This document shows positions 1 to 5,648 of a DNA stretch of 13,498 nt, in pieces. The stretch is from the NCBI GenBank assembly GCA_019247755.1, contig JAFBAM010000096.1, positions 1 through 13,498 on the forward strand, read 5' to 3'. The translations under genes and the position numbers were made by a program. Position 1 is the stretch's first letter. Every line of letters begins with the position of its first letter. The DNA comes from Sphingomonas sp. Its GTDB lineage: Bacteria; Pseudomonadota; Alphaproteobacteria; Sphingomonadales; Sphingomonadaceae. The notes beneath the pieces were generated by a model, which had not been told where the DNA came from, did no database searches, and worked only from the letters and a program-made list of their open reading frames with translations.

Positions 1-160
1 TCCGAAGCGCGACGACAAGAACTGGATGAAGCACACCATCGCCTGGGTCGACGGCTGGGGCGGTAAGGGTGGCGGCGTGAAGATCGACTACCGCCCCGTG
101 CACGAATTCACGCTCACCGACGACATCCAGTACATCAAGCCGAAGGCTCGGGTTTACTGA
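1..160 (+). CDS. sdhA: Succinate dehydrogenase flavoprotein subunit, C-terminal fragment
   Basis: Only the last 52 residues are present; the gene enters from the left edge and its first complete codon is at base 2. The tail contains RDDKNWMKHTIAW, then DYRPVHEFTLTDD, and ends YIKPKARVY. This is the familiar end of alphaproteobacterial SdhA (E. coli SdhA has the related RDDENW and ends in KIRTY). SdhA is the FAD-containing catalytic subunit of complex II. It oxidises succinate to fumarate in the TCA cycle and passes electrons to the iron-sulfur subunit SdhB. The FAD-binding and active-site regions lie outside the window. sdhB, which usually follows sdhA closely, is not seen downstream; the next gene is a small unrelated ORF. 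The subunit assignment rests on the C-terminal signature only but is quite specific. Confidence 0.9.
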   Translation, partial: PKRDDKNWMKHTIAWVDGWGGKGGGVKIDYRPVHEFTLTDDIQYIKPKARVY

Positions 161-173
161 GGCGCCGAGTTCG

Positions 174-365
174 ATGGTGACGTCTTCGGCGGCGATCGAG
201 CGGGCGTTCGAATTGGCCCGATCAGGTCAGTACCGGAGCGTCTCGGAGATCCTCCGCCGCTTGCCGGCCGAAGACAGGCCGGCGGTCGAAGCGCACCTGC
301 TTCAGCCCAATGCGAGGCGCGAGCTCATCCTCGCCTGCAGCGAAGCCTGGCTCGCAACGCAGTAG
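174..365 (+). CDS. Small conserved-looking hypothetical protein (63 aa)
   Basis: This 63-residue ORF starts 13 bp after the sdhA stop on the same strand, so it may be co-transcribed with sdhA. It begins MVTSSAAIERAFELARSG and continues with SVSEILRRLPAEDRPAVEAHL. It looks like a short, soluble, mostly helical protein with no signal peptide or membrane segment. The pattern of an IERAFELARSG helix, a SVSEI turn and a second amphipathic helix ending in ARRELI resembles small uncharacterised proteins I associate with alphaproteobacteria. No function can be assigned. The ribosome binding site is weak. Codon use matches neighbouring genes, which supports it being real. Confidence 0.65.
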   Translation: MVTSSAAIERAFELARSGQYRSVSEILRRLPAEDRPAVEAHLLQPNARRELILACSEAWLATQ

Positions 366-371
366 GCGATC

Positions 372-412
372 GCCGTTCATCGGCTCGTCGAGAAGCCGCG
401 GGGGCTGACGAT
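372..412 (+). repeat. Direct repeat element, copy 1
   Basis: This copy begins gccgttcatcggctcgtcga and ends ggctgacgat. It matches copy 2 (851-892) at 19 of the first 20 bases and at all of the last 10, with a divergent centre of about 11-12 bases. Conserved ends around a variable middle suggest a structured element. Short complementary arms are present: ggct at 382-385 with agcc at 394-397, and gatcg at 368-372 with cgatc at 409-413. It lies 6 bp past the stop of the 63-residue gene. It may be a sphingomonad extragenic repeat family; this cannot be tested here. Confidence 0.6.
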
Positions 413-468
413 CCGAGGTCGGGGTAGAAGCCTGTCACCTTATATCTGCTTTGGGTCGAAGACGGACT

Positions 469-512
469 CTTGAGCGGTAGCGGCAGGTTTGAGTGGAAAG
501 CGGACGCTCAAG
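469..512. repeat. 8-bp perfect inverted repeat
   Basis: cttgagcg at 469-476 is the exact reverse complement of cgctcaag at 505-512, with a 28-base spacer. No T-run follows on either strand, so it does not read as an intrinsic terminator. It lies 15 bp upstream of the doubtful ORF at 528 and could be part of a degenerate repeat element or a weak regulatory site. Confidence 0.35.
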
Positions 513-527
513 CTCTACCTTCCGTGA

Positions 528-809
528 ATGACAGACGAAGGTGGGAAGTGCGTCGTAGTAGCCGTTAGGAGCTACCTGATATTCAAATCGGTGTGCTTCC
601 GAGCGGAACAGGATTGCACCTTCTCAGCGCTCATGCTGCGGCAGGGGGATCGCGCAAAATTTCCGGTAACGCGGCGATATTTCATGCCCGCTAGAAGTGT
701 CGTTTGGCTCCCTTACGCGTTCTGGAAAGATTTCGAGCCGGGTCAGGTCGTGAGCTTCCATGCCTTAGCAATCCACCCGCTAGCGGGCTGGAAGCGCTTG
801 CGAACCTAA
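528..809 (+). CDS. Doubtful ORF, hypothetical protein (93 aa)
   Basis: This 93-codon ORF begins MTDEGGKCVVVAVRSYLIF and ends HPLAGWKRLRT. I do not recognise it. It has no ribosome binding site (the bases before the ATG read taccttccgtga), no signal peptide and no domain I can name. Its C-terminal half is rich in aromatics (for example VVWLPYAFWKDFEPGQVV), which could suit a small beta-rich fold. Codon use differs from its neighbours, with AGG, AGA, GTA, CGA and TTA all present. It is either a recently acquired or decaying small gene, or chance open frame in a non-coding region. Repeats flank it on both sides. Confidence 0.2.
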   Translation: MTDEGGKCVVVAVRSYLIFKSVCFRAEQDCTFSALMLRQGDRAKFPVTRRYFMPARSVVWLPYAFWKDFEPGQVVSFHALAIHPLAGWKRLRT

Positions 810-839
810 TGTCAGCAATGGGTCGAAAGCTGCCACTAA

Positions 840-902
840 GCGAGTGACCTGCCGTTCGTCGGCTCGTCGATGCAGGGCGAGCGGCTGACGATAGTCACTC
901 GC
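840..902 (+). repeat. Direct repeat element copy 2 inside a long imperfect hairpin
   Basis: The core at 851-892 starts gccgttcgtcggctcgtcga and ends ggctgacgat, matching copy 1. It is enclosed by a perfect 9-bp inverted repeat: gcgagtgac at 840-848 pairs with gtcactcgc at 894-902. Inside, tcgtc (856-860) can pair with gacga (887-891) and gctcg (862-866) with cgagc (878-882), leaving small bulges. The whole 63-base unit could fold into one extended stem-loop as RNA, or as a cruciform. It ends 49 bp upstream of the ATG at 952, so it could be part of that gene's leader. No T-run follows it. Confidence 0.6.
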
Positions 903-951
903 GGGCGGTCACCTACGCGCTAGGCCATCCTCAAAACCGGGGAGATTGGCG

Positions 952-1902
952 ATGCGTGGAGCTGTGCTTGGCTTGCTGCTGTTGGGCTCGGCGTCGTCCG
1001 CCGAGCCGTATCACCTCATCCCGGGCCGGGTGCCGCTCGATTGGCAGGGGCCGGACGGCAACACGGTCGTGCTCGATGCGCCCAAGGGTCTGATCGTCGT
1101 CGACACCGGGCGCTCGCCTATGCACGCGCAGGCAATCCTCGATTACGCCAGACAGCGCGGCCGGCCGGTTGCGGCGATCGTCAACTCGCACTGGCACCTC
1201 GACCACACCACCGGCAACGCCGACATTCGCGCCGCCTATCCGAAGGCCGAGGTCTATGCCTCGACCGCGATCGAGGGAGCACTCGTCGGCTTCCTGGGCA
1301 AGGGCCGCGCGCAGGCCGACAAGATGCTCGCCGACCCCAAGACCCCTGAGGGCGCGAAGGCGCAGATGCTGCGCGGCCGCGACCGCATCGATCATCCCGA
1401 CAAGCTTCGGCCCACCCGGCCAGTCGTGAAGCCCGGACGCATGACGATCGCCGGGCGGCCGCTCGACGTTCATCTCGCCAAGTTCGCCGCGACCGAAGGC
1501 GACGTCTGGCTCTATGATCCGAAGACACGCACTGCGATCGTCGGCGACCTCGTGGTCGGCATCTTGCCGTTCATGGACACGGCCTGCGCGGAGGGTTGGA
1601 GTAAAGCGCTCGATGAGGTCGCGGCACTGCCGTTCACGACGTTGATCCCCGGCCATGGCGACCCGATGACACGCGCCGACTTTTTGACGTGGCAGAAGGC
1701 GTACAACGCCTTCGTCGACTGCGGTCATTCGAGCGCGGACAAGAAGCAATGCGTCAACGGTTGGGCGCGTGATGCCGCGAAGTTCATCGACGCCGAGCAT
1801 GCCGGCTATGCCCGCGCGGCGGCCGAATATTATCTCGATACGCGCCTGCGCTCGTCGCCCGAGGAGCAGCAGAAATATTGCAAGCCGCTTACAGCGTCTT
1901 GA
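952..1902 (+). CDS. Secreted metallo-beta-lactamase-fold hydrolase with an altered zinc site (316 aa)
   Basis: Residues 1-17 look like a signal peptide (hydrophobic LGLLLLG, then ASSA before EPYH), so the product is probably periplasmic. The MBL fold is marked by HWHLDH at 80-85, GDLV with Asp199, and PGHG with His235. The usual GHTxGD segment, which supplies the third His of the first zinc site, reads AATEGD near 179-184: Ala replaces His. I recall related sphingomonad proteins with the same change, so this may be a subfamily trait rather than a broken enzyme. Four Cys (212, 257, 267, 310) could form two disulfides. The ATG at 952 is chosen because ggggag lies 7 bp upstream; a TTG at 946 would sit 1 bp from that site. 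The substrate is unknown. The 3' end overlaps the convergent gene by 14 bp. Confidence 0.85.
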   Translation: MRGAVLGLLLLGSASSAEPYHLIPGRVPLDWQGPDGNTVVLDAPKGLIVVDTGRSPMHAQAILDYARQRGRPVAAIVNSHWHLDHTTGNADIRAAYPKAEVYASTAIEGALVGFLGKGRAQADKMLADPKTPEGAKAQMLRGRDRIDHPDKLRPTRPVVKPGRMTIAGRPLDVHLAKFAATEGDVWLYDPKTRTAIVGDLVVGILPFMDTACAEGWSKALDEVAALPFTTLIPGHGDPMTRADFLTWQKAYNAFVDCGHSSADKKQCVNGWARDAAKFIDAEHAGYARAAAEYYLDTRLRSSPEEQQKYCKPLTAS

Positions 1903-2410
1903 GCTCCGCCGCGTAGAGCGCGGCCTTCTCTGCGTAATGCGTTGCCGAGGCGCGCAGGAGCTGGCGTTCCGCTTCGCTGACTTGCCGCACGACGCGCGCG
2001 GGCGAACCGACGATCAGGCTTCCGCTGGCGAAAGTCTTACCCTCGGTGATCAGCGCGCCTGCGCCGACGATGCATTCCGGCTCGATCAGCGCCCCGTTGA
2101 GGATGCGCGCCCCCATACCGATCAGGCAGTCGTCGCGGACCGTGCAGCCATGGAGGATCGCCTGATGCCCGATGGTGACGCGCGCGCCGATGGTCAGCGG
2201 GAAGTCGGCATCGCTATGGCCGATGGAGCCGTCCTGGAAGTTGGTGTCGTCGCCCAGGATTAGCGGCGTGTTGTCCCCGCGGAGCACCGCACCGAACCAG
2301 ACACTTGCCCGCGCGCCCAGCCGGACGTCGCCGATCAGGTCGGCGGATGGCGCGGCCCAGGCGCCCTCGGCCAGCTGCGGAGCAAGTTCACCCAAGCGGT
2401 AAAGCGGCAT
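1889..2410 (-). CDS. Gamma-carbonic-anhydrase-like hexapeptide-repeat protein (YrdA/PaaY type, 173 aa)
   Basis: This is a left-handed parallel beta-helix protein of the gamma carbonic anhydrase family. The metal-site signature is intact: Arg44 and Asp46 in LRGDN, Gln59 in NFQDGS, His65 in GHSD, and His82 and His87 in GHQAILHG. These three His bind zinc at trimer interfaces in characterised homologues. Hexapeptide turns continue through GMGARILNGALIEPECIVGAGALI to VGSPARV, followed by a C-terminal helix (about 144-173). Length is normal for YrdA-like proteins. They lack the acidic loop of the archaeal Cam enzyme, and many show little or no carbonic anhydrase activity, so activity is uncertain. 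The start has only a weak ribosome binding site. The gene is divergent from the protease at 2502, with 91 bp between them. Confidence 0.9.
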   Translation of the reverse strand: MPLYRLGELAPQLAEGAWAAPSADLIGDVRLGARASVWFGAVLRGDNTPLILGDDTNFQDGSIGHSDADFPLTIGARVTIGHQAILHGCTVRDDCLIGMGARILNGALIEPECIVGAGALITEGKTFASGSLIVGSPARVVRQVSEAERQLLRASATHYAEKAALYAAELKTL

Positions 2411-2445
2411 CGCCCGACGCTAGCCGACGGTTGAAGTCCCGTCGA

Positions 2446-2475
2446 TTGGCGGCGATCCCCATAACCCCTTATGAT
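2446..2475 (+). promoter_or_regulatory. Candidate sigma-70-type promoter for the protease gene
   Basis: ttggcg at 2446-2451 and tatgat at 2470-2475 are separated by 18 bp and resemble -35 and -10 boxes. Transcription would begin near 2482, leaving about 20 bases before the ATG at 2502 with a ggag site at 2491-2494. This is a motif match only. Confidence 0.35.
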
Positions 2476-2501
2476 CGTCACCGCAGGGGCGGAGAATCAC
2501 G

Positions 2502-3353
2502 ATGGGGGGATTTCTGGCGAAGTTCGCGTTCGTGCTTCTGCTCGCCAGCCCGGCGGCGGCGCAGCAGCAGTCCGCGCTCATCAACGGAGCGCCGTGGCAG
2601 GCGGAGATCGTCACCGGCTATACCTATACCGACGAGGAGCGAGCGGGGCGGCCGCAATGGGACAAGGCGCATCGCTGCGGCGGTTCCTACATCGCGCCGC
2701 ACTGGGTGCTGACGGCGGCTCACTGTTTCTACCAGCAGCCATGGAAGCAATATCACTGGCGCATCCGGCTCGGCGCGCGCGACCTCGCCTCGCCCCAAGG
2801 GGTCAGCTTCCTGATCGACCGGATCGTCATGCATGCCGGCTTCGTGAAGGACACCTACGCCAACGACATTGCGCTCGCGCACTTCGTGAGCGACGACCAG
2901 ACCCGCGGCGACATGGCGACGAACACGGAGACCAAGCATGTCGCGAAAATCCGGCTCAACGGATCGCTCGACAGCGACCAGCCGCTTGCGCTCGGTGACG
3001 CCGTCAGCGTCAGCGGCTGGGGACGGACCGAGGACAATAAGGATGCGCCTACCAACGGGCACCTCGACTCAATCACCATCCACGTCATCGATTGCGATTG
3101 GGACCCGGCCTATAAGGGGCAGACCACGGCAAACAGCGTGTGCGCTTTTGCCAAGGGGAAAGATGCCTGCCAGGGCGATAGTGGCGGCCCGCTGATCCGT
3201 GCGGCCGGGGAGCCGGTGCTCGTCGGAATCGTCAGCTGGGGCAAAGGGTGCGGCCAGCACGCCGGCGTCTACGTCCGGATCGACCGCGATCATTATTACG
3301 ACTGGGTCAACCGCGCGATGGCGACAGACCCGTCAGTCGAGGACCTACCCTAG
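2502..3353 (+). CDS. Secreted trypsin-like serine protease (peptidase family S1, 283 aa)
   Basis: A signal peptide covers residues 1-20 (AFVLLLASPAAA before QQQ). The chymotrypsin fold is clear, with catalytic His74 in TAAHC, Asp122 in NDIAL and Ser227 in GDSGGP. Asp221, six residues before the Ser, corresponds to Asp189 of trypsin, and the pocket glycines of SWGKGCG and AGVY are present. Cleavage after Arg or Lys is therefore expected. A conserved disulfide (Cys59-Cys75) is visible, as is the Cys223/Cys250 region around the pocket. The chain equivalent to IVGG appears to be LING at 26-29, only five residues after the predicted signal cleavage. The ATG is preceded by ggag with 7-bp spacing. 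The stop lies in a CTAG shared with the convergent repeat-peptide gene. The product is probably periplasmic or extracellular; the natural substrate is unknown. Confidence 0.93.
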   Translation: MGGFLAKFAFVLLLASPAAAQQQSALINGAPWQAEIVTGYTYTDEERAGRPQWDKAHRCGGSYIAPHWVLTAAHCFYQQPWKQYHWRIRLGARDLASPQGVSFLIDRIVMHAGFVKDTYANDIALAHFVSDDQTRGDMATNTETKHVAKIRLNGSLDSDQPLALGDAVSVSGWGRTEDNKDAPTNGHLDSITIHVIDCDWDPAYKGQTTANSVCAFAKGKDACQGDSGGPLIRAAGEPVLVGIVSWGKGCGQHAGVYVRIDRDHYYDWVNRAMATDPSVEDLP

Positions 3354-3544
3354 CGGCCGTCGCCGCTGCTGCGTCCGTCTCCGCTGCTGCGGCCATCGCC
3401 ACTGCTGCGCCCGTCGCCACTGCTGCGTCCGTCGCCGCTGCTGCGGGCTTCGCCGGATCCCAGCTCATCGCGCAACTCAGCGAGATCGTCCTGGCCCAGC
3501 GCTTCGTTGGACTCGTCGGTGACTGGCTTTCCCCCGGTGATCAT
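3350..3544 (-). CDS. Small acidic protein with five C-terminal SSGDGR repeats (64 aa)
   Basis: I do not recognise this protein. Residues 1-33 are acidic (9 Asp/Glu against one Lys and one Arg) and include a likely helix, LGQDDLAELRDELG. Arg34 is followed by five exact SSGDGR hexapeptides that run to the stop codon. There is no signal peptide or membrane segment, and the tail should be disordered. Translation is well supported. aaggag stands 8 bp before the ATG, and all base differences among the 18-bp repeat units are third-position synonymous changes. The gene starts 69 bp after the stop of the TIR/TPR gene on the same strand and may be co-transcribed with it. Its TAG stop overlaps the protease TAG in the palindrome ctag at 3350-3353. 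It could be a processed peptide precursor, a repeat-based binding tail or a regulatory small protein. Confidence 0.75.
   Translation of the reverse strand: MITGGKPVTDESNEALGQDDLAELRDELGSGEARSSGDGRSSGDGRSSGDGRSSGDGRSSGDGR
3353..3445 (-). repeat. Tandem 18-bp repeat coding SSGDGR (five units plus a leading Arg codon)
   Basis: Five contiguous 18-bp units occupy 3353-3442, with one more Arg codon at 3443-3445. In the minus-strand frame the codons vary only at third positions: Gly GGC/GGA/GGG, Asp GAC/GAT and Ser AGC/AGT, while Arg is always CGC. The peptide is identical in all units. Tandem units of this kind can change in number by replication slippage, and each step keeps the frame. In the plus frame that is also open here, the same differences change amino acids, which argues that the minus strand is the coding one. 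Confidence 0.9.
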
Positions 3545-3613
3545 TTGGATTTCTCCTTTGCGAGCGATCTGGCGGATTTTCTCATGGAAACGCCCGCGGC
3601 GATAGCGTCGAGC

Positions 3614-5524
3614 TCAGGCGGAGTTTAACTCATTGACGAAGCGCGTGAATCTCGGGTCGCGCCGAAGCGGGTCGAGCATCACATCCGTCGCCGCATAGGT
3701 CAGCCCCGAGTCGCCGATTTGACGCGCGCGGACGAGTTTTTGCAGCGAGTCGTCGAGCCGGCCCCATTGCGCGAGCACCTCGGCCTGCTGGTACAAGGCG
3801 GCGTCACCGACCTGCGACTGAAGGTCTGCAAAGGCCTTCTCCGCGGCGGCCTGGTTGCCGAGCCGATGCTGGGCGATGGCGATACCGGTCAGGCGGAAGT
3901 TCGGCCCCGTTTCGGCCTCGAACTCCTTAAGCGCATCCGCGGTACGGCCGAGCCCCAGCAGCGAATTCCCGACCAGCGAATGGGCGAAGGTCATTTTCGG
4001 ATTGAGCTCGAGCGCGCGGCGGAGCGGCGGCAGCGCGTCGGCATAGCGCCGCGCCGCATAGGCGACCGAGCCCTGGGCGCGGAAAGCCCGCGGATTAAGC
4101 GGATCGAGCAACACGGCGCGGTCGACCGCCGCCTTGGCCTGGGCAGGACGGCCGGCGCGCGAGCAATAGAGCGCGTAGAGCAGAGCGATGTCCGCATTGC
4201 CGTAGCCCAGCTTGTAGGCGCGTTCGTAGGACGGCCACGCGCCCTTCATGTCCAGCTTGCCGGCGAACAGCACATAGCCGAGCGCGAGATGGCCCTCGGC
4301 CAGGTTGGGCGCGATCTCGATGGCGCGGCGCGCTGCGGCGATCGCTTCGGAGTAAAGCGGCTTCAGCTGATCGGCCGTCGCATGTTCGCCGGCGATCACG
4401 GACAGGGTTCGCGCCCGCGCTGCATGGGCGAGGGCGAAATTCGGGTCCTCGGCAACCGCCAGGTCCAAGTGGCTCAGGGACGCGCGGTCCGTCGACTCAT
4501 CCTTTGCCAGGTTGAACAGCGCTTTGCCCTGCAGATAATTTTCGTAAGCTTGGACATTTCTCGTCCCGCCCGGCGCGGGCTCCGCCGTCGCAACCTGCAC
4601 CGACATTTGCGAGGCGACGGTGTTGGCGATGTCGCTCTGCACGGCGAAGATGTCGGTGAGCTTGCGATCTACGCTCTGCGACCAGCGCGAAAAGCCGGTG
4701 CGGCCGTCGACCAGATCGGTCGCAATTCGCACGACATCACCGGAGCGCTGGACCGACCCTGACAGCAGGAACCCGACGCCGAGGCTCGCCGCGATCGCCT
4801 TCGGCCCGGCGCTATCCTCGCCCGCTTTCTCTGACGACGTCCCGGCCAGCACCTGCAGCGCCGCGATCCGCGTCAGCGCAGTCCGGACTTCGTCGGTCAG
4901 GCCGTCGGCAAAATAGTTCTGCGCCTGATCGCCGCTGAGATTACGGAACGGCAGGACGGCGATGCTGAGCGGCGCACTGCCGCCGAACAGCCCGCGATCC
5001 CATGCGAACCATGTGCCGCCTAGAGCGATAGCCGCGGCGGCAGCGGACCCGCCAACGAGCAGCGTCCTGCGGCTGGTCGGAGCGCTTCCGTGCGCGGCGG
5101 GTGCTTGCCCAAGTGCCACTCCGATCGCCCGCTCGACCGCCGCGAATTGCGGAGCGTTGCGGCGGCCATGCCAGTGCGAAAGGTCAATCACCTGATACTG
5201 ACGGAACCCGAGCGGCGGCTGAGTTCCGTCCAGCGAGCAGGGTATCAGGCGGTGTCGCTCTCGCCCCTGTGCCGCTTCATCCTTGACCCAGTCGGAATCG
5301 ACCGAGGTCTTCGACCAGAGGACGATGACGGCATCGGCGCTGTCGAGCGCTTCGGCAATCGAACGTCCGAACGCCGCGCCGCCTTCGATCAGCGCATCCC
5401 ACCAGACCGTGTAGCCGGATTGCTCCAGTGCGTTCGCGAGGCGGCGCGCCGATGTCTCGTCGGCCCGAGCATAGCTCAGGAATAAAGTGGCAGACTTCGC
5501 GTCGTTCGAGACGTCTTCAGCCAT
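3614..5524 (-). CDS. TIR domain - transmembrane - TolB-like - TPR protein (636 aa)
   Basis: Residues 11-125 form a TIR-like domain. It opens with LFLSYARAD, continues through a conserved SADAVIVLWSKTSVDSDWV segment, and has Glu83 in WVKDE at the place where NADase-active TIR domains carry their catalytic Glu. An RR pair precedes a hydrophobic helix at about 154-172, followed by a TolB-like/FlgO-like domain (SIAVLPFRNLSGD at 187-199, to about 310). The rest is TPR-type helical repeats, with clear units around 396-420, 463-480, 484-510 and 515-540. The positive residues before the helix suggest the TIR is cytoplasmic and the TPR part periplasmic. Similar TolB-TPR architectures with cyclase or DNA-binding heads are known in alphaproteobacteria and usually act in sensing. 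The ATG follows gcggagg at close spacing. A repeat-peptide gene lies just downstream. Confidence 0.88.
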   Translation of the reverse strand: MAEDVSNDAKSATLFLSYARADETSARRLANALEQSGYTVWWDALIEGGAAFGRSIAEALDSADAVIVLWSKTSVDSDWVKDEAAQGRERHRLIPCSLDGTQPPLGFRQYQVIDLSHWHGRRNAPQFAAVERAIGVALGQAPAAHGSAPTSRRTLLVGGSAAAAAIALGGTWFAWDRGLFGGSAPLSIAVLPFRNLSGDQAQNYFADGLTDEVRTALTRIAALQVLAGTSSEKAGEDSAGPKAIAASLGVGFLLSGSVQRSGDVVRIATDLVDGRTGFSRWSQSVDRKLTDIFAVQSDIANTVASQMSVQVATAEPAPGGTRNVQAYENYLQGKALFNLAKDESTDRASLSHLDLAVAEDPNFALAHAARARTLSVIAGEHATADQLKPLYSEAIAAARRAIEIAPNLAEGHLALGYVLFAGKLDMKGAWPSYERAYKLGYGNADIALLYALYCSRAGRPAQAKAAVDRAVLLDPLNPRAFRAQGSVAYAARRYADALPPLRRALELNPKMTFAHSLVGNSLLGLGRTADALKEFEAETGPNFRLTGIAIAQHRLGNQAAAEKAFADLQSQVGDAALYQQAEVLAQWGRLDDSLQKLVRARQIGDSGLTYAATDVMLDPLRRDPRFTRFVNELNSA

Positions 5525-5583
5525 GGCCTCCGCCCCCGCATTGGCGCGGCGAAGCTATCGGCAGTTTCAAAAAGCCGCGAGGG

Positions 5584-5622
5584 AAAAAAGAGAAGGCCGG
5601 GCGGAACGTGTCCACCCGGCCT
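5584..5622 (-). terminator. Rho-independent terminator of the TonB-dependent receptor gene
   Basis: aggccggg at 5594-5601 pairs with cccggcct at 5615-5622, with two further inner G-C pairs past one mismatch. Read on the minus strand, the stem is followed directly by TTCTCTTTTTT (5594 down to 5584). It lies 27 bp after the receptor stop codon and separates that gene from the TIR/TPR gene that starts at 5524. Confidence 0.88.
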
Positions 5623-5648
5623 CCAGCTTTCGGTTCTCTCGACGCGGC

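Larger units (their letters stand above)
366..951. other. Gene-poor stretch with repeats and atypical composition
   Basis: These 586 bases hold no confident gene. They contain two direct copies of a 41-42 nt element (372-412 and 851-892), an 8-bp inverted repeat (469-476 with 505-512), and the 9-mer tgggtcgaa at two places (452-460 and 819-826 region). They also contain one doubtful 93-codon ORF (528-809). Between about 420 and 840 the sequence looks less GC-rich than its surroundings and uses codons such as AGG, AGA, GTA, TTA and CTA that are rare in the neighbouring genes. No stem followed by a T-run was found, so no intrinsic terminator for the sdh operon is visible. Confidence 0.6.

Noticed and set aside
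946..951. TTG start at 946 for the MBL-fold gene
   Set aside because: It would lie 1 bp from the ggggag site; the ATG at 952 has proper 7-bp spacing.
931..1800. 289-codon minus-strand ORF
   Set aside because: Antisense to the MBL-fold gene, whose metal motifs and signal peptide are intact. The ORF itself shows no recognisable domain.
3353..3445. Possible CRISPR-like array
   Set aside because: The 18-bp units are contiguous with no spacers and are explained by a repeated coding hexapeptide.
3248..3628. Plus-strand ORF rich in Ala (VAAAASVSAAAA...) across the tandem repeat
   Set aside because: It is the antisense reading of the repeat gene and overlaps the protease end. Unit differences are non-synonymous in this frame, and it has no ribosome binding site at a suitable start.
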